The notes under the pieces were generated by a model. That model worked only from the letters and a program-made list of their open reading frames with translations, did not search any database and was not told where the DNA came from. The translations under genes and the position numbers were made by a program. Positions 1-5,640 of a DNA stretch of 5,703 nucleotides are shown here, piece after piece; the stretch's first letter is position 1, and every line of letters starts with the position of its first letter. The stretch lies in contig JAJDTN010000097.1 in assembly GCA_022827165.1 (NCBI GenBank), forward strand, positions 1 to 5,703, read 5' to 3'. Source of the stretch: Candidatus Latescibacterota bacterium. GTDB lineage: Bacteria > Latescibacterota > UBA2968 > UBA8231.

Positions 1-939
1 CACGTGCCCGCCGTGGCCGCCGCCCTGCGCCGCCGGGCGGCGGAGGATACCCTGTCGCCGACGATCGCCGAGGTCGTCACCATCCAGGACCGCTTCCCCA
101 TGGACGCGGGGGCGCAACGCGCCAGGCTGGAGCGCATCGCCCGGGTCCGCGAGCTGCTGGACGATCCCCTGCTCGAGGGGGTGGAGTCGGAGGACCTGCG
201 CCGCCTGCGGCAGGCCTCGCAAACGCGCGCGGCGATCACCCTCGACCAGGTACCGGGATCGCTGCGCGACCCCTTCCTGAGCAAGTCGGGAGAGGCGGGC
301 AACTTCCTGCGCATCTACCCCTCGGTGGGGCTCTCCGACGGCCGCAACTCGATCGCCTTCGCCGAGGACGTGTCACGCATCGAGGTGGAGGGCCGCACCT
401 ACCACGCGGCCTCGCCCACCATCGTCGCCGCCGACGTGCTGCGCCTGGTGCAGCGGGAGTCGCCGTGGATGGTGCTTGCCACGGCGGTCCTCGTCTTTCT
501 GCTGATGTGGCTGAACTTCGGGAAGCTGCGCTGGGGCGTCCTGGCCTGCCTGCCCCTGGTGGTGGGCGTGCTGTGGATGCTGCTGCTCATGGAGCTGCTG
601 CAGATCCGTCTCAACTTCTACAACATGATCGTCCTGCCCGCGGTCCTCGGCATCGGCAACGACGCCGGCGCCCATCTCGTGCACCGCTACCGGCAGGAAG
701 GCCGCGGCTCGATCCTCCCGGTGCTGCGCTCCACCGGCGAGCACATCAGCGTCGGCTCCCTGACCACGGCGATCGGGTTCTCGGGACCCCTGTTGAGCTT
801 CCACCCGGGGATCGAGACGATCGGCGTCCTCGCCATCGTCGGCATCGGTTCCACCTGGCTGGCGGCGGTGCTGTTCACGCCGGCGCTGCTGCAGTGGCTG
901 GAGGACCGCGAGACCCGCCGCGGCGGCGGCCCGGCGTGA
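1..939 (+). CDS. RND/MMPL-family exporter, C-terminal part (5' truncated by window)
   Basis: The frame is open from the first base and ends at TGA 937-939, so the real start lies upstream. About 312 residues are present, against the 800-900 usual for full-length RND/MMPL exporters. Roughly the first 150 residues are hydrophilic and fit the end of the second periplasmic loop. They are followed by five hydrophobic segments near residues 156-172, 179-198, 207-226, 250-268 and 273-296, which match TM8-TM12 of the RND fold. The TM10 segment carries GIGNDAGAHL (Asp encoded at 661-663) and then HRYR, which corresponds to the family's G-x-G-x-D...R-Y-R signature with its conserved acidic residue. Proteins of this kind use the proton gradient to export lipids, hopanoids or drugs across the inner membrane. 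The HpnN-like or 'predicted exporter' subgroup is a guess. The gene converges on the glycosyltransferase at 949-2148, and no substrate can be read from this fragment. Confidence 0.88.
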   Translation, partial: HVPAVAAALRRRAAEDTLSPTIAEVVTIQDRFPMDAGAQRARLERIARVRELLDDPLLEGVESEDLRRLRQASQTRAAITLDQVPGSLRDPFLSKSGEAGNFLRIYPSVGLSDGRNSIAFAEDVSRIEVEGRTYHAASPTIVAADVLRLVQRESPWMVLATAVLVFLLMWLNFGKLRWGVLACLPLVVGVLWMLLLMELLQIRLNFYNMIVLPAVLGIGNDAGAHLVHRYRQEGRGSILPVLRSTGEHISVGSLTTAIGFSGPLLSFHPGIETIGVLAIVGIGSTWLAAVLFTPALLQWLEDRETRRGGGPA

Positions 940-948
940 GGGACGGGA

Positions 949-2148
949 TCAGCCGGCGGCGCCCGGGCCCCGGGGGATGCCTGCCAGGGACCGCATGAGG
1001 TCCACGTAGCGGTCGGCGACCACCGGCCACCGGAAGCGCAGCGTGTGCTCCACGGCGCGGCTGCGCACCGGCTCGAGGATCGACCGGTCCTCCACGTAGC
1101 GCATGATCGCCCGGCGGAACCCGTCGGCGCTTCCACTCGGCACGAGGTGGCCGTTCTCCGACTCCGAGATCACGTCCTGGATCCCCTCCAGGCGCGAGGC
1201 GATCGTCGGCAGCCCGCACAACCCCGCCTCCAGCATGACCACGCCGAAGCCCTCCATGGTGCCCGGAACCGCGATGTTCGGCATGATGAACAGGTCGGAG
1301 TTGCGGTAGAGGAGGCCCAGGTGCTCCTCGGAGACCGGGCCGAGGAGGCGCAGGCGCTCGTCGAGGCCGCGGCGGCTGGCGGCGGCGCGGATCTCCCCGG
1401 TCTGGGGGCCGCTGCCGGCCAGCCAGTAGTGGACCTGGTCGGGGAGGGTGGGCATGACCTCGTCGACGAACCAGGCGAAGCCCTTGCGCGGGACCTGGCG
1501 CCCGACGCTGCACAGCAGGAAGGCGTCGTCGTCCAGGGGCCGGGCCGAGGCGTCGAGGGCGGCGAGCCGGTCGCCGCGGGAGGCGCTCTCCGGGTCCGCC
1601 TCCGGGAAGCGGTCCTCGCGGATGCCGTTGGGAATCACGTGCAGCCTGGCCGGGTCGAGGCCGCGGTCGGTGCAGGCGCGGCCGGTGGCGCGGCTCACGG
1701 AGACGACGGCGTCGAGGCCGTCGAAGACGCGGCGCAGGCGCCGCTGGTACGGCCCCAGGGGAAAGGTGACGTCGTCGCCGTGGGACACGGCCACGGTGCG
1801 CACGCCGCATTCGCGCAGGGTACGGTGCAGGGGAAAGCTGACGAGGACGGCGGGGATGACCGAGGAGAACAGGACGACGTCGATCTCGCCGCGGCGGGCC
1901 AGCCCCTCGATGTGCCCGTAGGCGCGCGCCAGGTACGCCGGCGTGCGCAGGTAGATCCAGCGCCACGAGCTGCGCAGGACCCGGGTGCTCACGGTCACCT
2001 CCGGATGCTGCAGCAGGGCCTCGTGCAGATCCATGGCCACGCGCTGCATGCCGCCCACGCTCGACAGGGGCCGGCCCTCCGGGGGGAAGGTGTGCGAGAC
2101 GAAGAGGACCCGCAGGGGAGGATGGCGGACGGCGTCGGAGAGGCTCAT
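949..2148 (-). CDS. GT4-type glycosyltransferase (group 1 family)
   Basis: Encodes 399 residues, a normal length for a GT-B-fold retaining glycosyltransferase. The N-terminal domain opens with LRVLFVSHTFPPEG and the acceptor-side loop VGGMQRVA (residues 31-38), followed by VSHGDD (121-126). The C-terminal nucleotide-sugar domain has VIPNGI (171-176), SVGRQVPRKGF (214-224), LAGSGPQ (243-249) and the E-x7-E donor-binding motif in EGFGVVMLE (Glu299 and Glu307), then NGHLVPSG (332-339). There is no signal peptide, so it is probably a cytoplasmic or membrane-associated enzyme. The ATG at 2148-2146 is chosen because the conserved N-terminus begins there and because it overlaps the upstream gene's stop (ATGA). 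The open frame continues upstream, but that part is antisense-like shadow of the membrane-protein gene. No Shine-Dalgarno precedes the ATG, which fits translational coupling. The family is clear; donor and acceptor are unknown. Confidence 0.95.
   Translation of the reverse strand: MSLSDAVRHPPLRVLFVSHTFPPEGRPLSSVGGMQRVAMDLHEALLQHPEVTVSTRVLRSSWRWIYLRTPAYLARAYGHIEGLARRGEIDVVLFSSVIPAVLVSFPLHRTLRECGVRTVAVSHGDDVTFPLGPYQRRLRRVFDGLDAVVSVSRATGRACTDRGLDPARLHVIPNGIREDRFPEADPESASRGDRLAALDASARPLDDDAFLLCSVGRQVPRKGFAWFVDEVMPTLPDQVHYWLAGSGPQTGEIRAAASRRGLDERLRLLGPVSEEHLGLLYRNSDLFIMPNIAVPGTMEGFGVVMLEAGLCGLPTIASRLEGIQDVISESENGHLVPSGSADGFRRAIMRYVEDRSILEPVRSRAVEHTLRFRWPVVADRYVDLMRSLAGIPRGPGAAG
2145..2148 (-). other. 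ATGA stop/start overlap (translational coupling site)
   Basis: On the minus strand the TGA of the membrane-protein gene (2147-2145) and the ATG of the glycosyltransferase (2148-2146) share a four-base ATGA. The bases before the ATG are C-rich, GGCCCCCTCCCC, and resemble an anti-Shine-Dalgarno rather than a ribosome binding site. Initiation of the glycosyltransferase therefore probably relies on ribosomes terminating on the upstream gene. Confidence 0.8.
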
Positions 2149-3182
2149 GGGGAGGGGGCCAAATCTCGCTTCGGCTCCACCGACGGGCAACGGCGCCCGG
2201 AGTCTGCTCCGCCGGCCCGCGGCCGGGCCGCGGAGAGGAGCGGCCGCCACCACCTGCACAGCAGGTAGAGGACCAGGTTGAGACCGCGGTCGAGGACCGC
2301 CGTGGTGAGCAGGATGCTGGCCACCGTGGCCGACTCGATGCTGAGATATCCGGACAGGCCGAGTCCGGCGCCGACGAAGAGGAGATCGCGGCCGGGCAGG
2401 AAAGGGACCCGCGTCAGCACGATCTGGGCCGCCAGCAGGGTGAGCCACGAAGTCAGCGGCACCGAAGGCTCGACCACCACCCAGAGGGCCACCTGCAGCA
2501 CGTGCACGGCGGCCTGGCGGAGCAGGTGGGCGGCGCTCACGGCGGCCGCCACCGGCGGCGGCGCCGACAGCAGGCGGCGGCGCATGGCCCGGGCCGCGGC
2601 GAACAGGGCCCCGAGGACGACGGGAGCGGCCAGCAGCCAGCCCCAGTGCCCGGCGAGGGGGCCCGCGTCCAGGACCAGCCAGCCTCCGGCGGCCAGAACT
2701 CCGAGGACGGCCGCGGCGAACAGGGTCGACACGGCGGAGGAGAGGATGACGTTGTCCTTGATGCCGTGCACGATGCGGCGATGGGGCAGGTCCTGGCGCC
2801 GCCGCGCCCACACGTAGAGCCAGGCTTCCCCGGAGTAGTCGATGAGGTGGCCCGAGTAGAGCCGCCGCATCAGCATCGCCGGCCACAGCCCCGGGACGGG
2901 CCCCCAGAGCCGGCGGAAGACGAAGACCTCCGACAGGGGAGGCGCCAGGTACATCCCCGCGAAGATCAGGTAGAACCACGGCGTCGCCGGCAGCGAGTCG
3001 GCCACCTGGCGCCACCCCGCCTCGGTGATCTGGTGGATCACCCACCCGGCGACCCCCGCCGTGAACAGGACGCCGGCGGCGCGAAGCGCCGGCCGCCCGC
3101 GGAGGCGGCCGGCCCATGAGGGCCAGGGAGCGGCGGCGCCCGGGCGGAATGGCGCCTCTGGATCAGCGTTGGACAGGGACAA
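2145..3182 (-). CDS. Multi-pass membrane protein, LPG-synthase-TM / flippase-like family
   Basis: Encodes 345 residues with many hydrophobic segments, for example near 33-50, 67-84, 143-170, 181-198, 222-240, 243-258 and 283-309. A basic, probably cytoplasmic tail (312-345) follows. Loop motifs include GHLIDYSGEAWLYVWARRR (111-129) and LTRVPFLPGRDLLFVGAGLG (256-275). From memory these resemble the conserved Y-S-G-E-A and P-x-x-x-[RK]-D-L-L-F loops of UPF0104 / lysylphosphatidylglycerol-synthase TM-domain proteins. Those proteins often sit beside glycosyltransferases and are thought to handle or flip lipid-linked substrates; no soluble LPG-synthase domain is fused here. The start is TTG (3182-3180). 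An in-frame TGA lies at 3191-3189, no in-frame ATG occurs before about residue 77, and the first membrane segment starts at 33. A CTG two codons later is an alternative. No clear Shine-Dalgarno is seen. It is the first gene of the minus-strand pair. Confidence 0.8.
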   Translation of the reverse strand: MSLSNADPEAPFRPGAAAPWPSWAGRLRGRPALRAAGVLFTAGVAGWVIHQITEAGWRQVADSLPATPWFYLIFAGMYLAPPLSEVFVFRRLWGPVPGLWPAMLMRRLYSGHLIDYSGEAWLYVWARRRQDLPHRRIVHGIKDNVILSSAVSTLFAAAVLGVLAAGGWLVLDAGPLAGHWGWLLAAPVVLGALFAAARAMRRRLLSAPPPVAAAVSAAHLLRQAAVHVLQVALWVVVEPSVPLTSWLTLLAAQIVLTRVPFLPGRDLLFVGAGLGLSGYLSIESATVASILLTTAVLDRGLNLVLYLLCRWWRPLLSAARPRAGGADSGRRCPSVEPKRDLAPSP

Positions 3183-3269
3183 CCGGGGTCATGTGTCGAG
3201 GGAGTGGAGGGCCTTGGCCGATGCGGCCCGGGCGGCTGCCGGTCCTGGCCCGACGGGGGAGCGCGCTTC

Positions 3270-3287
3270 CGTCACCCGAAAGTGACG
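3270..3287. repeat. Inverted repeat, possible operator
   Basis: CGTCAC, a six-base spacer CCGAAA, then GTGACG: a perfect 6+6 inverted repeat in the divergent intergenic region, 87 bases before the minus-strand start and 280 bases before the plus-strand start. The form TCAC-N6-GTGA is the opposite orientation to the CRP site (TGTGA-N6-TCACA), so CRP is not implied. It could bind a dimeric regulator or form a small RNA hairpin. It may also be chance. Confidence 0.35.
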
Positions 3288-3491
3288 CAACGGCCTCCTC
3301 GCCTGAACCGCGCCGCATCAGGAGGGTCCGATGCTCTGAGTGGTCGCTGCCTCTCCGGACGCACGCCCACGAGGGCGGGTTCCTGCGCGGCGATTGCCGC
3401 GGATGGAGGGGCATCCTCGCCGAACACCCGCATCTGGCCGGAATCGAGCGGTTTGACGACGTTCTCTCCTGCACGGCGGCACCTGGTTGGA

Positions 3492-3512
3492 CCCGGCCAT
3501 GGGCCCGCCGGG
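3492..3512 (+). other. GC-rich hairpin upstream of the PAP2 gene
   Basis: CCCGGC (3492-3497) and GCCGGG (3507-3512) form a six-base stem with a nine-base loop. ATCTTTC follows, with three Ts in a row. It lies 55 bases before the phosphatase start, so it might be a leader hairpin or weak attenuator. The T-run is too short for a standard intrinsic terminator, and GC-rich DNA gives such stems by chance. Confidence 0.25.
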
Positions 3513-3553
3513 ATCTTTCGGCGGCGCCCGGCCGTCTGTGCCTGAAGACTTTT

Positions 3554-3559
3554 GAAGAG
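3554..3559 (+). promoter_or_regulatory. Weak ribosome binding site for the PAP2 gene
   Basis: GAAGAG lies eight bases before the GTG at 3568, at proper spacing but with only partial match to AGGAGG. An in-frame TGA at 3553-3555 overlaps it, and no other start codon stands between, so it supports GTG 3568 as the start. Confidence 0.5.
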
Positions 3560-3567
3560 CTGACCAC

Positions 3568-4203
3568 GTGGAACTGACCCTCGGCAAAGCCCTCACCGGA
3601 CGGCCGTTCTCGCGCTCCGCCTCCAGGACGGAGAGGCTGGCGCGCCGGGTCTCGGGCGCCCTGACCCCGCCCATGTGCGCCGCCGCCGCGGCCGCCGCCG
3701 TCGCCGCCCATGCGGGAACCGCCGCCGCCTGGGGCTGGACGTCGCTGCTCATCGCCGTCGGAGTGCTGCTGCCCACCGGCTACACCCTCTACCTCCACCG
3801 GAGCGGGCAGCTCAGCGACCTGCACATGAACGTGCGCCGGGAGCGCCGGCGGCCCCTCGCCGCCTCGGCGGCTTCGGCGGCCGCGGCCCTGGGACTGCTG
3901 TGGGCCGGCGGCGCCGGACCCCTGCCAACCCTCGTGGCCGCCGTGTGGACGGCGCAGTCGCTGCTGTTCTTCGGCGTCACCCTGCGGTGGAAGATCAGCG
4001 CCCACTGCGCCGGCTGCGCCGGACTCGCCGTCCTCTGCGGGTGGCTCTACGGGTCCGGGGCCCTGGCGCTCCTCGCCCTCGTTCCGCTGGTGGCCTGGTC
4101 CCGCGTCTTCCTGCGCCGGCACACCCTGGGGCAGACCCTGGCCGGCACCGCCGCCGGCTGCGTCACGTGGCTGCTGGCACTGGCCGGGCTTCCCGCTCTC
4201 TGA
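3568..4203 (+). CDS. PAP2-like membrane phosphatase
   Basis: Encodes 211 residues from a GTG start; the upstream frame is closed by TGA at 3553-3555. Hydrophobic segments lie near residues 33-50, 55-73, 100-117, 120-138, 148-177 and 190-209, as in a compact six-helix PAP2 enzyme. The three phosphatase motifs can be traced. C1-like is SDLHMNVRRERRRP (83-96), C2-like is KISAH (142-146, His146), and C3 is SRVFLRRHTLGQTLAG (178-193, Arg179 and His185). C2 reads I-S-A-H rather than P-S-G-H, and no lysine stands at the usual K-x6-RP spacing. This points to a divergent PAP2 branch, where an SD...REER form of C1 is what I recall. Such enzymes remove phosphate from phosphatidate, diacylglycerol pyrophosphate or polyprenyl pyrophosphate. 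The gene is followed after 53 bases by a glycolipid-type glycosyltransferase on the same strand, so a role in supplying or recycling the lipid acceptor is plausible but inferred. Confidence 0.82.
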   Translation: MELTLGKALTGRPFSRSASRTERLARRVSGALTPPMCAAAAAAAVAAHAGTAAAWGWTSLLIAVGVLLPTGYTLYLHRSGQLSDLHMNVRRERRRPLAASAASAAAALGLLWAGGAGPLPTLVAAVWTAQSLLFFGVTLRWKISAHCAGCAGLAVLCGWLYGSGALALLALVPLVAWSRVFLRRHTLGQTLAGTAAGCVTWLLALAGLPAL

Positions 4204-4220
4204 GGCGCCGCCGGCGCCTC
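4202..4220 (+). repeat. Inverted repeat (hairpin) overlapping the PAP2 stop codon
   Basis: GAGGCGCCG, one central C, then CGGCGCCTC: a perfect nine-base inverted repeat that starts inside the TGA stop (4201-4203). Folded with a five-base loop it has a seven-pair GC-rich stem. No T-run follows, so it is not a standard terminator. A second perfect palindrome, CGGCGGCCGCCG, follows at 4229-4240. Together they occupy much of the 53-base gap before the next gene and could slow or partly stop transcription or protect the mRNA end. Confidence 0.5.
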
Positions 4221-4256
4221 TGGCACGGCGGCGGCCGCCGGGCGGCCCCCTCCCCC

Positions 4257-5375
4257 ATGCGCATCGCCCTCTTTACCGAGACCTTCCTGCCCAAGGTCGA
4301 CGGCATCGTCAACACCCTCTGCCACCTCCTCGACCACCTCGAGGAGAGGGGGCATCCTTCGATCCTCTTCGCGCCCCGCGGCGGCCCCGAACGCTATGCC
4401 GCCACCGAGGTCGTCGGCATCGGCGGCCTCCCCCTGCCCCTCTATCCCGAGCTCAAGGTCGTCAACCCCTTCACCGACGTCCGCGGCCGTCTCGACGCCT
4501 TCGGCCCGGATCTGATCCACGTCCTCAATCCGTTCTTCCTCGGCGTCGCCGGGGTCCGCTGCGCGCGCCGCACCGGGGTGCCCCTGGTCGCCTCCTACCA
4601 CACCGACTTGCCCGGCTACTCCCGCCGCTACGGCTTCGGGTTCCTGGAGGGGGCGTTCTGGCGCTACATCCGCTGGCTCCACAACCAGGCCGCCCTGAAC
4701 CTGTGCCCCTCCAGCGTCACCCGCCGCGAGCTGGAGGAGCGCGAGGTGCGCAACGCGCGCGTCTGGACCCGCGGCGTCGACACGGGCCGGTTCTCGCCGG
4801 AGTGGCGTTCGGACGAGATGCGCGAGTTCCTCTCCGGCGGGAATCCGGAGGCCCCCCTGCTGCTCTACGTCGGCCGCGTCGCCCCCGAGAAGCGGGTGGA
4901 CTGGCTCGCCGACGCCCTCGAGGGCGTGCCGGGGGCCCGTCTCGCGGTCGTCGGGGGCGGCCCCGGGCTGGAGAAGCTCCGCGCCCGGCTCGAGGGCACG
5001 CCGACGATCCTGGCGGGGTACCTGCGGGGAGCGGAGCTGGCCAAGGCCTACGCCAGCAGCGACCTCTTCGCCTTCCCCTCGGCCAACGAGACCTTCGGCA
5101 ACGTCGTCCTCGAGGCCTGCGCCTCCGGTCTGCCGGTGGTCACCGCCGACTCCGGCGGTGTCCTCGACATCATCCGCCACGAGGAGAACGGTCTGCTCTT
5201 CGACGCCGAGTCGCGCCCCGGGTTCGTGGCCGCCGTGCGCCGCCTCGTGGAGGATCCGGAGCTGGCGCGCAGCCTCGGCCGGCGGGGCCGGGAGACCGCC
5301 CTCGGGCGCACCTGGACGGCTGTCCTCGACGGCCTGATGGAGGACTACGCCCGCGTCGCCCGGCCGGCGGACTGA
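4257..5375 (+). CDS. GT4 glycosyltransferase, SqdX/MgtA-like (glycolipid type)
   Basis: Encodes 372 residues, full length for the family. It starts with MRIALFTETFLPKVDGIV, the classic opening of SqdX (sulfoquinovosyl-diacylglycerol synthase) and related mannosyl/glucosyl-diglyceride transferases. Further shared blocks are LPLPLYPELKV (58-68), LIHVLNP (86-92), LVASYHTDLPGY (110-121), HNQAALNLC (142-150), RGVDTGRF (172-179), RSDEMR (184-189), LLLYVGRVAPEKRVDWL (201-217) and the donor-binding E-x7-E in ETFGNVVLE (Glu278, Glu286). By memory the match to SqdX is strong over most of the length. No sqdB-type UDP-sulfoquinovose synthase is in the window, so the sugar is open, and another diacylglycerol glycosyltransferase is equally possible. 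The ATG is set by the conserved N-terminus. Before it is GGCCCCCTCCCCC with no Shine-Dalgarno. It probably forms an operon with the PAP2 gene 53 bases upstream. Degenerate copies of an SqdX-like 3' end follow its stop. Confidence 0.95.
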   Translation: MRIALFTETFLPKVDGIVNTLCHLLDHLEERGHPSILFAPRGGPERYAATEVVGIGGLPLPLYPELKVVNPFTDVRGRLDAFGPDLIHVLNPFFLGVAGVRCARRTGVPLVASYHTDLPGYSRRYGFGFLEGAFWRYIRWLHNQAALNLCPSSVTRRELEEREVRNARVWTRGVDTGRFSPEWRSDEMREFLSGGNPEAPLLLYVGRVAPEKRVDWLADALEGVPGARLAVVGGGPGLEKLRARLEGTPTILAGYLRGAELAKAYASSDLFAFPSANETFGNVVLEACASGLPVVTADSGGVLDIIRHEENGLLFDAESRPGFVAAVRRLVEDPELARSLGRRGRETALGRTWTAVLDGLMEDYARVARPAD

Positions 5376-5457
5376 CCGCGGGAGCAGACGCGGCCTCCTC
5401 AGCTCCGGCTGCGCCTTCGGGCCGGTCCTCCGGCCGGACGCGTTCCGTGCCGCGGGC

Positions 5458-5618
5458 GCCGCCGTCCGCGGCCCCTCGACGAATCCGGACCTCGCCCGAA
5501 GTCTGGGCCGGCGCGGCCGGGAGTCCGCCCTGGGCCGCAACTGGACGGCGGTCCTTGACGATCCGGGCTCGCGCCGGCCGACCACGGAGACCGCCGCGGC
5601 GAGCCCCGCACGGACTGA
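5458..5618 (+). pseudogene. Degenerate glycosyltransferase C-terminal fragment, copy 1
   Basis: Bases 5458-5559 align without gaps to 5229-5330 of the intact glycosyltransferase, a 34-codon stretch in the same reading phase. The intact gene reads AAVRRLVEDPELARSLG then GRRGRETALGRTWTAVLD. The fragment reads AAVRGPSTNPDLARSLG then GRRGRESALGRNWTAVLD. From the shared proline on, 22 of 25 residues agree and most base changes are synonymous. Past 5559 the similarity fades, with about 14 extra bases, but ACTGACCG at the end (TGA 5616-5618, now in another phase) matches the gene's terminus. The fragment's frame has no ATG, GTG or TTG from 5371 on. It is therefore a remnant, not an expressed gene by itself. 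The sequence upstream (near 5434-5460) reads PDAFRAAGAAV, also typical of GT4 C-termini. Confidence 0.78.
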
Positions 5619-5640
5619 CCGGCCGGGGCGGTCCCTCCCC

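Larger units (their letters stand above)
3183..3567. promoter_or_regulatory. Divergent intergenic region
   Basis: About 385 bases lie between the TTG of the minus-strand membrane protein and the GTG of the plus-strand phosphatase. Promoters for both transcription units should be here. Open frames cross it on both strands, but none gives a recognisable protein, and they are typical of stop-poor GC-rich DNA. Seen inside are an inverted repeat at 3270-3287, a GC-rich hairpin at 3492-3512, and a TTGACG hexamer at 3453-3458 with no convincing -10 partner. No RNA gene was recognised. The AT content rises slightly just before the phosphatase start (3541-3560). Confidence 0.6.

Noticed and set aside
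915..926. CCGCCGCGGCGG palindrome as a terminator for the exporter
   Set aside because: It lies inside the coding region, has no loop or T-run, and simple GC palindromes are common here.
1045..2268. Plus-strand open frame of about 407 codons opposite the first glycosyltransferase
   Set aside because: Repetitive Gly/Ala/Val/Arg shadow of the minus-strand coding sequence, with no motif.
2149..3117. N-terminal extension of the minus-strand glycosyltransferase frame up to an ATG at 3117
   Set aside because: The extension is rich in Arg, Pro and Gly without domains and lies antiphase over the clear membrane-protein gene. The GT4 domain starts right after the ATG at 2148.
3453..3458. TTGACG as a sigma-70 -35 box for the PAP2 gene
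   Set aside because: No TATAAT-like hexamer 16-18 bases downstream; the sequence there is GC-rich.
3116..3577. Small open frames across the divergent intergenic region, on both strands
   Set aside because: No recognisable protein, no ribosome binding site, and they overlap each other and gene ends. Long open frames are expected by chance at this GC content.
4047..5585. Long minus-strand open frame (about 512 codons) opposite the second glycosyltransferase
   Set aside because: Composition is that of the antisense of a GC-rich gene, with no recognisable domain. The plus-strand SqdX-like protein explains the region.
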